Of a stretch of 64,000 nucleotides of DNA, positions 54,724 through 62,721 are shown in pieces (within the stretch, counting starts at the first letter, position 1; each line of letters begins with the position of its first letter). The stretch is from Phytoactinopolyspora mesophila (GTDB lineage: Bacteria > Actinomycetota > Actinomycetes > Jiangellales > Jiangellaceae): positions 372,001 to 436,000 of the forward strand of contig NZ_WLZY01000004.1 in the NCBI RefSeq assembly GCF_010122465.1, in the 5' to 3' direction. A program made the position numbers and the translations under genes. The notes beneath the pieces are model-generated. The model made no database searches. It saw nothing but the letters and a program-made list of their open reading frames with translations, and was not told the DNA's origin.

Positions 54724-54788
54724 CGGTGATCATGAGCACATGTGCGCCCTCACGGGGAACGGGGGCAGAAATCCGCTCACGATCACGG
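54724..54788. repeat. Imperfect inverted repeat, third member of the palindromic family
   Basis: CGGTGATCATGAGC (54724-54737) and GCTCACGATCACGG (54775-54788) pair at 12 of 14 positions, with 37 nt between. The outer TGATC-TGAG pattern and the flanking GGGGAAGGGG recall the element at 27592. It lies between the ceramidase-like gene and the convergent helD gene. Confidence 0.5.
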
Positions 54789-54836
54789 GGAAGGGGGGAG
54801 TCTTCGGGGGAGGTTCTCGGCCGGGACCGGCTCAGC

Positions 54837-56936
54837 TCAGCTGAGGGGGGCGGGCAGCGGATCGGTGTGGACCACGGTGAGAGTTGACACCGCGCGGGTG
54901 AGCACGACGTAGAGCCGGCGCAGTCCGTGGAGTTCCGCGGCTACGATCCGGGCCGGTTCGACGACCACCACGTGGTCGTATTCCAGACCCTTGGCCAGGC
55001 TGGCCGGCACGAGCGTCAGCGCTTCGTCGTCCTCCATCTGTCCGAAGGCGATTCCGTCGTCGGTGAGCCACCGTGCGACGTCGGCGAGGGTGGCGTCGGC
55101 GGCGATCACTCCGGCCGAACCCACCCGGGCGGTGACGTCGCGCACGGCGGCCGCCACGCTCTTGCCGAGCTCACTCGCGCTGATCTCCACGATGTCGAGC
55201 ACACCCGGATTGGACCGGACCGGCTGCGGGGGTTCGACGCCCGGTGCGATCGACGGCAGCAACCGCGCCGCGAACTCGACGACGGCGGCCGGCACGCGGT
55301 ACCCCTTGCGAAGAACCTCTAGGTGCACGTTCTGCTGGCCTAGGTGGCCCAGCGCTTCCGGCCACGCGGGGGTGGCCCACGGCGTCGTACCCTGAGCGAT
55401 ATCGCCGAGTACGGTCATCGACCCGCCTGCCGCCCTGCGGCCCACCGCGCGCAGTTCCATCGGCGACAGATCCTGGGCTTCGTCCAGCACGACGTGCCCC
55501 ACGCCGCTGGCCCGTTCGATGACGCTCTGCGCCTCGTCGACCAGGACGGCGTCGGCGTGGCTCCACGGTGCGGACTTGGGCCCGCGGGCCGGTCGGTCCC
55601 ACCGGATGAGCTGCTGTTCGGTGTCGTCCAGGACGCCGTCGGCCGCATTGGCCAGGAACTCCGCGTCGCCGAGCAAGCGCATGACGACCCTTTCGGCGTC
55701 CAGCGCTGGCCACAGGCCGTCGACGTAGGCCTTCACCGGGCGCGATCTCGCGACGGCGTTCTGTACGCGGTCGTCGGTGATCTCGCCTGAGGCTTCGATG
55801 CGCAGAAGCACGCGATGGGCCAGCCGCTGCGACAGCAGTGCGCGTCCGGTCGCGTAGCCCTCGCCGCGGGTCCGCAATACCTCGATCGCCTCGCTGACCT
55901 CATATGCCGGGACGCGCCAGGTGCGGCTGCCGCGGGGCACGAGGAGCGACTCAGCCGGCTCGGCGACGTGCGACCAGATCGCTCGCCGGACCACCTCGGC
56001 CATCCGGGCGTCGCCTTTCAGCACAGCGGCGTCCGAGGCGTCCTCGCGCCGTACCGGCACCGTCGCGGTCAGTTCCGGCATGGTCATCTGCCTGACGTCG
56101 ACCTCACCGAGGGTAGGCAGCACCTGGGCGATGTAGTGCAAGAACGCTCGGTTCGGCCCGATGACGAGCACGCCTTGCCGGGCGAGCCGGTTGCGGTATG
56201 TGTGCAGCAAGTATGCCGCGCGATGCAGTCCTACCGCCGTCTTTCCGGTGCCTGGTGCACCCTGCACGCATACCGAATGGTCGAGCGTCAGCCGGACGAC
56301 GTCGTCCTGTTCCGGCTGAATAGTGGCGACAATGTCGCGCATCGGGCCGACGCGTGGCCGCTCGATCTCCGCGGTGAGGATCTGGCTGGTGACGTCTGGT
56401 TCGTCCGGGTCGAGTGGATGCTCGTCTTCGTACGAGGTCAGCTCGCCGTCGGCGAAACCGAACCGGCGTCGCGTCACGACGTCCTGTGGATCCCGGCGGC
56501 TTGCTTGGTAGAACGCTCGCGAGACGTCCGCGCGCCAGTCGATGACGACGGGATCGCCGGCCTGGTCCATGACGTGGCGGCGGCCGATGTGGAATGTCTC
56601 GGTTGCGGCCTCGGTGTCGCCGGTGGTGGCGCCCGTATCGGACTCGCCGGTATCGTGGCGCAACCGGTCAATCCGGCCGAAGAACAACGGCAGAGCGGGA
56701 TCGTCTTCCAGAGACTTGGCGCGCCGGTTCAGTGATGCCTTCAGATACTCGGTGGAGACGGCGTCCCCGCCCTGAGCGTTGAGCGCGAGCGTGCGCTCCC
56801 GCATGGCCCGTAGGTCGTCCCTGGCACGTTGCATATGGACGCGTTCAGCGGCGAGCGTCTCATTGCCGGACGAATATTCGGACGGCTGTCCCACCGGATG
56901 TGGAACATGCGGATCGGGTGGCGACGCGGCGGACAC
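54837..56936 (-). CDS. HelD-family RNA polymerase-associated helicase
   Basis: The 699-residue protein belongs to the UvrD-like HelD family, which removes stalled RNA polymerase from nucleic acid and in some actinobacteria counters rifampicin. The N-terminal coiled arm is ETLAAERVHMQRARDDLRAMRERT. The 1A domain has DHSVCVQGAPGTGKTAVGLHRAAYL (Walker A). Later segments are VVLDEAQDLSPMELRAVGRR (Walker B), LEVLRKGYRVP and a short 2A domain ending VVLTRAVSTLTVVH. GTG 56936 is preferred, with AGGAGG 9 nt upstream; GTG 56942 is too close to that site. Confidence 0.87.
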   Translation of the reverse strand: MSAASPPDPHVPHPVGQPSEYSSGNETLAAERVHMQRARDDLRAMRERTLALNAQGGDAVSTEYLKASLNRRAKSLEDDPALPLFFGRIDRLRHDTGESDTGATTGDTEAATETFHIGRRHVMDQAGDPVVIDWRADVSRAFYQASRRDPQDVVTRRRFGFADGELTSYEDEHPLDPDEPDVTSQILTAEIERPRVGPMRDIVATIQPEQDDVVRLTLDHSVCVQGAPGTGKTAVGLHRAAYLLHTYRNRLARQGVLVIGPNRAFLHYIAQVLPTLGEVDVRQMTMPELTATVPVRREDASDAAVLKGDARMAEVVRRAIWSHVAEPAESLLVPRGSRTWRVPAYEVSEAIEVLRTRGEGYATGRALLSQRLAHRVLLRIEASGEITDDRVQNAVARSRPVKAYVDGLWPALDAERVVMRLLGDAEFLANAADGVLDDTEQQLIRWDRPARGPKSAPWSHADAVLVDEAQSVIERASGVGHVVLDEAQDLSPMELRAVGRRAAGGSMTVLGDIAQGTTPWATPAWPEALGHLGQQNVHLEVLRKGYRVPAAVVEFAARLLPSIAPGVEPPQPVRSNPGVLDIVEISASELGKSVAAAVRDVTARVGSAGVIAADATLADVARWLTDDGIAFGQMEDDEALTLVPASLAKGLEYDHVVVVEPARIVAAELHGLRRLYVVLTRAVSTLTVVHTDPLPAPLS

Positions 56937-57070
56937 GGGCACAAACCTCCTCGGGCTCGGCGGAAGATCGAACGTTTCCGACGGCCCGGGAACCGGTCCG
57001 GTCGTGAAGAGCACAGAACATTAGCCAGCTCGGCCGTCGGCGTCAAATCCGCTCCGAGATGGCGCAGGTG

Positions 57071-57108
57071 GTGGCGTGGGGCGCACGGGGGCAGCGCCAC
57101 CACGCCAC
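57071..57108 (-). terminator. GC-rich hairpin downstream of hsp20
   Basis: GTGGCGTGG-GGCGC (57071-57084) pairs with 57094-57108 apart from one bulged base, with a 9-nt loop. It lies about 70 nt after the hsp20 stop on the minus strand and before the helD promoter region. Confidence 0.45.
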
Positions 57109-57176
57109 CGGTTTCGGCGGGTCGCTCGGAATGGACATCGTCCACCCGGGGCGACTTCGAGCCGCTTCGACTGGCG

Positions 57177-57599
57177 TCAGGCCGACGTGGATATCTCGAC
57201 CCGGTGCGGCGCGGTACCGGCATACACGTCGGCCACGGTGACCGTCAGGACGCCGGCGTTGTACGAAGCCGTCACCTTGCCCGGGTCGGCAGCTACCGGC
57301 AACGCGACCGCGCGCCGGAAGCTCCCGTAACGGACCTCCTGGATGCGACGGCCGTTGGCTTCTTCGTCACGGCTGTCCTTGCGCTCACCGCGGACGAGCA
57401 GCTTGCGGCCCTGAACCTCGACGGTGACGTCCTGCTCGGGGTCTACCCCGGGAAGGTCGAACCGGGCCACGAGGTTGTCGCCGTCGCGCTGGACGTCGGC
57501 GGCCGGAGCGAACCCGTTGCTTGCGGTAGGAGTGCCCCAGAGCGTCTGGAAGGCGCGGTCGAAGTCGGCGAACGGCCGGAGTGCGAGAGTGGTGTTCAT
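57177..57599 (-). CDS. Hsp20/alpha-crystallin small heat-shock protein
   Basis: The 140-residue chaperone has the actinobacterial Hsp20 start (MNTTLALRPFADFDRAFQTLWG), an alpha-crystallin domain (about 40-130: NLVARFDLPGVDPEQDVTVEVQGRKLLVRGERK, then YGSFRRAVALP and YNAGVLTVTVAD) and a short tail. It binds unfolding proteins as oligomers. The ATG is preceded by AAGGAG. A near-perfect HAIR element lies 54 nt upstream of the start, so HspR, encoded elsewhere, should repress it until heat stress. Confidence 0.92.
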   Translation of the reverse strand: MNTTLALRPFADFDRAFQTLWGTPTASNGFAPAADVQRDGDNLVARFDLPGVDPEQDVTVEVQGRKLLVRGERKDSRDEEANGRRIQEVRYGSFRRAVALPVAADPGKVTASYNAGVLTVTVADVYAGTAPHRVEISTSA

Positions 57600-57652
57600 G
57601 CTGGACTCCTTGTCTTCGTCATGCCTGGGATGACCAGGTCTGACAAGTAGAA

Positions 57653-57673
57653 CTTGAGTCGAGCCGACTCAAT
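57653..57673 (-). promoter_or_regulatory. HAIR element (HspR operator) upstream of hsp20
   Basis: CTTGAGT-7-ACTCAAT matches the HspR-associated inverted repeat CTTGAGT-N7-ACTCAAG at 13 of 14 defined positions. Its place between the hsp20 start and the CobW-like gene end supports control of hsp20. Confidence 0.85.
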
Positions 57674-57699
57674 TCCAGCATGGTGTTCACCCGGAGCGA

Positions 57700-58770
57700 T
57701 CAGGCAGCCGTGGCCTGTCCACCCAGCCATGGATCGAAGCCGTCGTCGATGCCGGCCCAGCGGCTTAGGCCGGAGCTCATTTCGGCCGGGGTCAACAGGA
57801 TGTCGGTGAAGGCGTTGCGCAGCCGGGACCGCTCGTTGCCGGTGCCGGTGATGACCAGCCGGGTACTGGGCTTGGTGCCTACCCACGTGCCGCCATCGCC
57901 GATGGCGAGCTGGCCGCCCGCGCCGTCCCAGATGCAGAGGGCGTCGGGCCGGGTGGGGAGCCAGAACCGGCCGCGGGACCGGATTCTGCCGGAGGCGAGC
58001 CGCTCGATGGACGCCATGAGGCGAGCTGGGTGGAACGGCCTGCTCGAATGCAGATCGAGGGTCCATGTGGGCCCACCTGGCTCGCTGGCGACGAGGGCCG
58101 GCTCGATATTCCGGGGATCGTTGCGCAGGGCTGAGCGCATCGGATCATGATGCTGGCCGAACAGCCACGTGCCGTTGATGCCATGCAGCCCGCTCCAATG
58201 CTGCGACTCCCGGCTGCGGATGTGATCCAGCAGGTCGTGGCCGCGAGCGTTGCGGTCCGGCGTGATGATGACGTCGGCGTACTCGATCTGGTGGGCCAGG
58301 GCCTCGGCCACGGCGCGGTCGTCTCCGGGGGCGAGCTCGTATCCGCGATCCGCGAGGAGGTCGTCACCGAGCAGGTCGTCTTCCAGGGTCGTGAGGTCCG
58401 CGACAGTGACAACGGAGGCGATACGCAACTGCGTCCCGGCGGCGGCGATGGCCTCGGCAACCGGCTGCGGCTCGGCTCCGACCGGCAGGGCCAGGGTGGC
58501 TGCGCTCCAGCGTTCCAGCGCGGCGAGGCGTTGCAGAGTGGGGATGACGTCCTCGCGCAAGGCGCAGTTGAGGCAGATGTGTTCGAGCCGCACTTCTTCG
58601 TCCTCGAGCACACCGCTGATGTCGGAAATGGTGCGGCGGATCGCCTCCGATCCCATCGTGTAGCTCAGAGCGACGGCTGCCGGAGCGTCGAGGACGATGG
58701 CGAGCGTGGTGGAGTCTCTGAGGACGGGGTCGGCGGTGGAGACGACGGTGATGGGGAGTGGTTCGGACAC
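57700..58770 (-). CDS. CobW-like zinc-homeostasis protein with degenerate P-loop
   Basis: The 356-residue protein aligns in layout with CobW/YciC metallochaperones: N-terminal strand PITVVSTADPVLRDSTTLA, the metal-motif region VRLEHICLNCALREDVIPTLQRLA, ASVVTVADLTTLEDDLL, ADVIITPDR, and a C-terminal CobW domain (PFHPARLMASIERLASGRIRSRGRFWLPTRPD). The Walker A GxxGxGKTT is replaced by TADPVLRDSTT, so GTP binding is doubtful. It diverges from zinc-free ribosomal protein genes across a Zur-like box, which supports a role in zinc starvation. GTG 58770 has AGAAGGG upstream. Confidence 0.8.
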   Translation of the reverse strand: MSEPLPITVVSTADPVLRDSTTLAIVLDAPAAVALSYTMGSEAIRRTISDISGVLEDEEVRLEHICLNCALREDVIPTLQRLAALERWSAATLALPVGAEPQPVAEAIAAAGTQLRIASVVTVADLTTLEDDLLGDDLLADRGYELAPGDDRAVAEALAHQIEYADVIITPDRNARGHDLLDHIRSRESQHWSGLHGINGTWLFGQHHDPMRSALRNDPRNIEPALVASEPGGPTWTLDLHSSRPFHPARLMASIERLASGRIRSRGRFWLPTRPDALCIWDGAGGQLAIGDGGTWVGTKPSTRLVITGTGNERSRLRNAFTDILLTPAEMSSGLSRWAGIDDGFDPWLGGQATAA

Positions 58771-58811
58771 GGGCGCCCTTCTGGGTTCGCGTGGGTCAGG
58801 CAGTATGAGAT

Positions 58812-58826
58812 TGAGAATAGCTATCA
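58812..58826. promoter_or_regulatory. Zur-like box between the CobW-like gene and rpmB
   Basis: TGAGAATAGCTATCA agrees with the actinobacterial Zur consensus TGAAAATGATTTTCA at 10 of 15 positions, keeping TGA, AAT and TCA. It is 42 nt upstream of the CobW-like start and about 105 nt from rpmB, so it could control both directions. The genes around it are classic Zur targets. Confidence 0.6.
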
Positions 58827-58930
58827 ATAAGCTACCATGGTGGCGAGCCATGGGGAGTGGTGTTGCCTGGTACAACTCTCCCTGTGGCTCACCTCAATCC
58901 AAGTAACGGCAACTCTCGAGGAGCCCGTGT

Positions 58931-59167
58931 ATGTCGGCCCACTGCCAAGTCACTGGTACGGTGCCCGGTTTCGGACATCGCATCTCCCACTCGCACCGGC
59001 GCACTAAGCGGCGGTTCAACCCCAACATCCAGCGCAAGCGCTACTGGGTGCCATCGCTGGGCCGGAACGTGACCCTCACCGTTAGCGCCCGGGGCATCAA
59101 GACCATCGACCGGCGCGGTATCGATGCTGTGGTGCGCGAGATTCTCGCCCGTGGGGAGCGGATCTGA
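58931..59167 (+). CDS. rpmB: Zinc-free ribosomal protein bL28
   Basis: The 78-residue protein has the L28 core ([23 protein letters not shown]) and the usual [13 protein letters not shown] end. The N-terminal CxxC zinc ribbon of the housekeeping form is reduced to one Cys (AHCQVTG), so this is the C-minus paralog made during zinc limitation. GAGGAG precedes ATG 58931. It starts a run with L33 and S14, with start and stop codons overlapping. Confidence 0.93.
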   Translation: MSAHCQVTGTVPGFGHRISHSHRRTKRRFNPNIQRKRYWVPSLGRNVTLTVSARGIKTIDRRGIDAVVREILARGERI

Positions 59168-59334
59168 TGGCCAAGAGCGCGGACCTTCGTCCGATCATCA
59201 AGATGCGATCCACTGCCGGCACTGGCTACACCTATGTCACCCGGAAGAACCGCCGCAATGACCCCGACCGGATGCGGTTGCGAAAGTACGACCCCGTTGT
59301 GCGGCGGCACGTCGAGTTCCGGGAGGAGCGCTGA
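59167..59334 (+). CDS. rpmG: Zinc-free ribosomal protein bL33
   Basis: The 55-residue protein [20 protein letters not shown] continues with [21 protein letters not shown], the L33 signature, and lacks all four zinc-binding Cys. ATG 59167 overlaps the rpmB stop (TGATG), and its own stop overlaps the rpsN start in the same way, so the three proteins are translationally coupled. Confidence 0.93.
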   Translation: MAKSADLRPIIKMRSTAGTGYTYVTRKNRRNDPDRMRLRKYDPVVRRHVEFREER

Positions 59335-59639
59335 TGGCTAAGAAGAGCAAGATCGCCCGGGAGCGGCAGCGCCAGCTCGTCGTCCAGCGTTACGCTGAGC
59401 GTCGCGCCGAGCTGAAGCGAGTCATCACCAGCCCCCAGTCGAGCGCGGAAGAACGGCTCGCGGCCCGCCGGGAACTGTCCAAGCAGCCGCGCGACGCGAG
59501 CGCCACACGGCTGCGCAATCGTGATTACGTGGACGGCAGGCCGCGGGCCGTCTATCGGAAATTCGGCCTGTCCCGGATTCGGCTCCGCGAGATGGCCCAT
59601 CGCGGTGAGCTTCCGGGTGTGACGAAGTCGAGCTGGTAG
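59334..59639 (+). CDS. rpsN: Zinc-free ribosomal protein uS14
   Basis: The 101-residue protein is the long, Cys-free S14 form: [20 protein letters not shown], then [43 protein letters not shown] and SW at the end. The housekeeping zinc form is about 61 residues with a CxxC motif. It replaces the zinc protein in the 30S subunit under zinc limitation. Confidence 0.93.
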   Translation: MAKKSKIARERQRQLVVQRYAERRAELKRVITSPQSSAEERLAARRELSKQPRDASATRLRNRDYVDGRPRAVYRKFGLSRIRLREMAHRGELPGVTKSSW

Positions 59640-59692
59640 CTCCGGCATGGTCGGGCCCGGGTTCTGACCCGGTCGGGTGGCGAGCGGTGGTG

Positions 59693-59899
59693 TTAGCCGC
59701 AGCCGCAGCCTCCGCCGCAGCAGCCACCGGAAGCCGGTGCGCCGGCATTGCTACGCCCAGCGATGCCAACGGTCGTGAGCAGTTTCACGGTGTCCTCGTG
59801 CCCCTCGGGGCACGGGGCGGGGGTGTTGGCGTCGGCCATCGGGCGCGATACATCGAAGCTGGACCCGCACGCGCGGCAGCGGAACTCGTATGTCGGCAC
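59693..59899 (-). CDS. FmdB-type zinc-ribbon protein
   Basis: The 68-residue protein starts MPTYEFRCRACGSSFDVSRPM, the FmdB zinc-ribbon signature, and has a second site PCPEGHEDTVKLL. It ends in a Gly/Cys-rich tail with several Cys (SGGCCGGGCGCG). Function of the family is unclear. On the minus strand TACACT is 7 nt before GTG 59899, indicating a leaderless basal transcript. The frame stays open upstream to a GTG at 60070, also 7 nt after a -10 box (TAGAAT) that abuts a Zur-like site, so a longer 125-residue form is possible under zinc starvation. Confidence 0.8.
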   Translation of the reverse strand: MPTYEFRCRACGSSFDVSRPMADANTPAPCPEGHEDTVKLLTTVGIAGRSNAGAPASGGCCGGGCGCG

Positions 59900-60077
59900 G
59901 GTAATCAGTGTAGGCGCGCCCGAGTGCATCGGCGCGACCGCGGGGCATGGGGCCACGTGAGATTCGATGGCCCGCGCGCCTTCCGAGCGCCGGGCGGGCG
60001 TGGCGAAGGCCGGGATGTAAGAGGTGCAGGGCGCGGTCCACCCGGGCATGAGACCGACCGCACCCAGCACTTCATTT

Positions 60078-60100
60078 ATTCTAAATGAGATTGATTCTCA
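60078..60100 (-). promoter_or_regulatory. Zur-like box overlapping a leaderless promoter upstream of fmdB
   Basis: TGAGATTGATTCTCA (60086-60100) matches the Zur consensus TGAAAATGATTTTCA at 12 of 15 positions and is nearly palindromic. On the minus strand it ends 2 nt before TAGAAT (60083-60078), a good -10 box, so a bound repressor would block the promoter. GTG 60070 follows by 7 nt. Confidence 0.65.
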
Positions 60101-60103
60101 TGT

Positions 60104-61381
60104 CTATAGCGAGTTTCGATCCCTCATGGCGTGGGCGCGGTCGGTCAGGAACAGCCGCTCGACTTCGTTGTTCGTCAGAGACGCGGCACGCTCATAAGCC
60201 ACCGCGGCTTCAGCCTGGCGGCCGAGGCGGTGCAGCAGATCGGCTCTGGCCGCGGCTAAACCGTTATAGGCGCTCAACTCACGATCTTCCTCTAGAAGCT
60301 CTACCTCGGTCAAGGCCGCCGCCGGGCCTTCTACCATCGAACGGGCCATCGCGCGGGCGAGCCGGGTGACCGGTGACGGCTGGATGCTGAGCAAAAGGTT
60401 GTACAGGGCCAGGATCTGCGGCCAGTCTGTCGCGTCGTAGCTGAGGGCTTCCGAGTGCAGCGCCGCGATGGCCGCGTGTATGGCGTACGGCCCCGGCCCC
60501 CGATGCGCCGAACGCCGCATCGCCTGTTCGGCTAGGGCCCTGCCTTCGTTGATCGCCCCGAGATCCCATGTGGACCGATCCTGTTCACGCAGGAGCGCGA
60601 GGCTGCCGTTCTCGCTGAGCCGGCCATGGGCGCGCCCCTCGGCCAGCCGGATCGTGGCCAGCAAGCCCAGGACTTCGGGTTCCTCCGGCATGAGTTCGAG
60701 GAGCGCGGCAGCCAACTCGGTGGCCAGCCGGACCCGCGTCGGGCGCCTCAGGCTGTCCCCGTGTGAAGCGGTGTGCCCCTCGGTGAATACCAGCGCGACG
60801 ACGGTCAGCACGGACGGCAACCGGTCGGCCAGTTCGTGCTCGGCCGGCACTCGGTACGGGATGCCAGCGGCTCGGATCTTCTTTTTCGCCCTGGTGATCC
60901 GCGCGGCCATGGTGCGCTCGTTCACCAGGAACAGGTGTGCGATCTCGGCGGTTGTCAGGCCGCAGACCAAGCGCAACGTCAGCGCCACCCGCGCGGCGAG
61001 GCCCAGCGCCGGGTGGCAGCACAAGAAGATCAGCCGCAGCCGGTCGTCGTCGATATCGTCGGAGGGCGCTGGTGTGTGGTCGTCCTCCGGGACGATGAGC
61101 ATCGGGAGTTTGCGGCTCAGCGTCTCTTCGCGCCGGATGACGTCGAGCGCCTTGCGTCGCGCGACCGTGGTCAGCCAGGCCACCGGCGTGGCCGGCACCC
61201 CGTCTCGGCGCCACGCGTCGAGCGCCGCGGCGAACGCCTCTTGGGTGGCGTCCTCCGCGGCGTCGAGATCGCGTGTGACGCGGGCTACCGATGCGAGGAC
61301 CCGCGCCCATCCGCGGCGATGTGCGTCGATGAGCGCCGCGGCGACATCCTCGCCCGGATGACTTGTCATGGACACAATCAT
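60104..61381 (-). CDS. ECF42-type sigma factor with C-terminal TPR-like extension
   Basis: The 425-residue protein has sigma region 2 (LIDAHRRGWARVLASVARVTRDLDAAEDATQEAFAAALDAW) and region 4 (RVALTLRLVCGLTTAEIAHLFLVNERTMAARITRAKKKIR), followed by about 220 residues of helical, TPR-like sequence (VLTVVALVFTEGHTASHGD; GPYAIHAAIAALHSEALSYDATDWPQILALYNLLL). This is the ECF42 layout, which lacks a classical anti-sigma factor and is regulated through the extension. The YCII partner gene lies 36 nt upstream in the same operon. ATG 61381 has GAGGG upstream; ATG 61369 is an alternative. Confidence 0.88.
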   Translation of the reverse strand: MIVSMTSHPGEDVAAALIDAHRRGWARVLASVARVTRDLDAAEDATQEAFAAALDAWRRDGVPATPVAWLTTVARRKALDVIRREETLSRKLPMLIVPEDDHTPAPSDDIDDDRLRLIFLCCHPALGLAARVALTLRLVCGLTTAEIAHLFLVNERTMAARITRAKKKIRAAGIPYRVPAEHELADRLPSVLTVVALVFTEGHTASHGDSLRRPTRVRLATELAAALLELMPEEPEVLGLLATIRLAEGRAHGRLSENGSLALLREQDRSTWDLGAINEGRALAEQAMRRSAHRGPGPYAIHAAIAALHSEALSYDATDWPQILALYNLLLSIQPSPVTRLARAMARSMVEGPAAALTEVELLEEDRELSAYNGLAAARADLLHRLGRQAEAAVAYERAASLTNNEVERLFLTDRAHAMRDRNSL

Positions 61382-61417
61382 CGCGTCCAGCCCTCGTCAA
61401 TCGATCGATGGTTCAGG

Positions 61418-61765
61418 TCAGCCGGATGTGTCCCAGGTGGGGCGCACCTCGATGCCCGCACTGACGGGGCACCGTTTGGCGATCTCGAGTGCCTCGTCGA
61501 GGTCAGCCACATCGATGATGTAATACCCGCCGAGGTTCTCTTTGAGTTCGACGTACGGACCGTCGGTGACGATCATCTGTTCCCCGTCCGGCCGCAGTGT
61601 GGTGGCTGTGGTGGACGGGCGCAGGGCGGCACCCGAGAACGTGATCCCCCGCTCCTCCAGATAACGGCAGAACTCTCCGTGCGCGTCGAGTTCGGCCTCG
61701 AGCTTCTCCTTCGGTACCGACAGCCAGTCGGTGTCGGGCTCGAACAACAGGAGCATGTACTTCAT
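61418..61765 (-). CDS. YCII/DGPF-domain protein, ECF42 partner
   Basis: The 115-residue protein begins MKYMLLLFEPDTDW and has the DGPF motif (VTDGPYVELKENLGGYYIIDVADLDEALEIAKRCP). Such proteins are the usual target-operon partner of ECF42 sigma factors and may act as an enzyme or small-molecule sensor. ATG 61765 follows GGAG; an upstream in-frame start at 61816 is unsupported. Confidence 0.9.
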   Translation of the reverse strand: MKYMLLLFEPDTDWLSVPKEKLEAELDAHGEFCRYLEERGITFSGAALRPSTTATTLRPDGEQMIVTDGPYVELKENLGGYYIIDVADLDEALEIAKRCPVSAGIEVRPTWDTSG

Positions 61766-61804
61766 GGTGGTCTCCAATCCGTGTGACGGTGGCTCTACAC
61801 AGAT

Positions 61805-61832
61805 GACGGGTGACACAGCCCGGAATCGACGG
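61805..61832 (-). promoter_or_regulatory. Candidate ECF promoter of the YCII-ECF42 operon
   Basis: On the minus strand CCGTCGA (61832-61826) and CGTC (61808-61805) are 17 nt apart, 39 nt before the YCII start. A GTCGA-type -35 element recalls the reported ECF42 motif. The match is short. Confidence 0.3.
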
Positions 61833-61873
61833 CCCTCTTCAAATTTCTTGCTTAATCATTCTGTTATCTGGGC

Positions 61874-62674
61874 ATGATGATACGGATGACACCTGAAAAT
61901 GATCACAGGAACTTCTGGGAACGACGTCTGGCCTCGGACTGGACCGAGAGCGGTGTCGGCTACCACGCGCTGGGCCGGCCGTTCAACACGTGGGTCTATC
62001 GCGTGCGCAGGGAGGTTTTTCTTCGTGAAGCCGGCGCGCTCGGCCTGAGGAAGGCCAGCAGGGTGCTCGACGTAGGCTCGGGTACAGGTGAATATGTGCG
62101 CTGCTGGCAGCAACTCGGCGTCGGAGAGGTGGTCGGCAGCGACCTCACCGAAGCCGCCGTGACGAAGCTGCGGGAGCACCATACCGGCGTCGAGTTCGTT
62201 CAGTTGGACATCACCGAGACCGACAGCGACTTGCCGGCCGCCACCTTCGACGCAGTCTCTTGCATCGACGTCCTGTTTCACATCACTGACGACAACCGCT
62301 ATCTCGCTGCCATCGACAACATCGCCCGGGCGGTGCGGCCCGGTGGATACTTCGTTCTCTCGGAGAATTTCCTCCGCCGGCCTCCGGATTACACCGCGCA
62401 CCAGGTCAGCCGCACCGAAGAGTGGATCGTCTCAGCGCTGGGTGAGGCCGGATTCGAAGTGCAGCGGCGGGTGCCGATGTTGGTGCTAATGAACGCCCTC
62501 GTCGACGCGCCGAAACCGGTGCGAAAGGTCTGGGGCGGGGCGTTGCGTGCGTTCACCTTGACTCAGCCGACCGGGTGGGCTGCCGGAGCCGCTCTTTACC
62601 CGATCGAGCGCCAGCTGGTCCGCAGGTTGCATAGGAGTCCGACCACGGAGTTGATGATCTGTCGCCGAGCCTGA
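61874..62674 (+). CDS. Class I SAM-dependent methyltransferase
   Basis: The 266-residue protein shows a Rossmann-type methyltransferase: motif I ASRVLDVGSGTGEYVRCW (about 62-79), motif II acidic residue in VVGSDLTEAAV, motif III VQLDITETDS and motif IV FDAVSCIDVLFHI, then ARAVRPGGYFVLSENFL. The N-terminal NFWERRLASDWTESGVGY resembles methyltransferases of small metabolites or cell-wall lipids. The substrate is unknown. ATG at 61874, 61877 and 61886 are all possible starts. The sequence just upstream is AT-rich. Confidence 0.82.
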   Translation: MMIRMTPENDHRNFWERRLASDWTESGVGYHALGRPFNTWVYRVRREVFLREAGALGLRKASRVLDVGSGTGEYVRCWQQLGVGEVVGSDLTEAAVTKLREHHTGVEFVQLDITETDSDLPAATFDAVSCIDVLFHITDDNRYLAAIDNIARAVRPGGYFVLSENFLRRPPDYTAHQVSRTEEWIVSALGEAGFEVQRRVPMLVLMNALVDAPKPVRKVWGGALRAFTLTQPTGWAAGAALYPIERQLVRRLHRSPTTELMICRRA

Positions 62675-62721
62675 TCTCCGGCGTCTTCCGCACGTCGGTC
62701 CGATCGCCTATTTTGGGTGAC

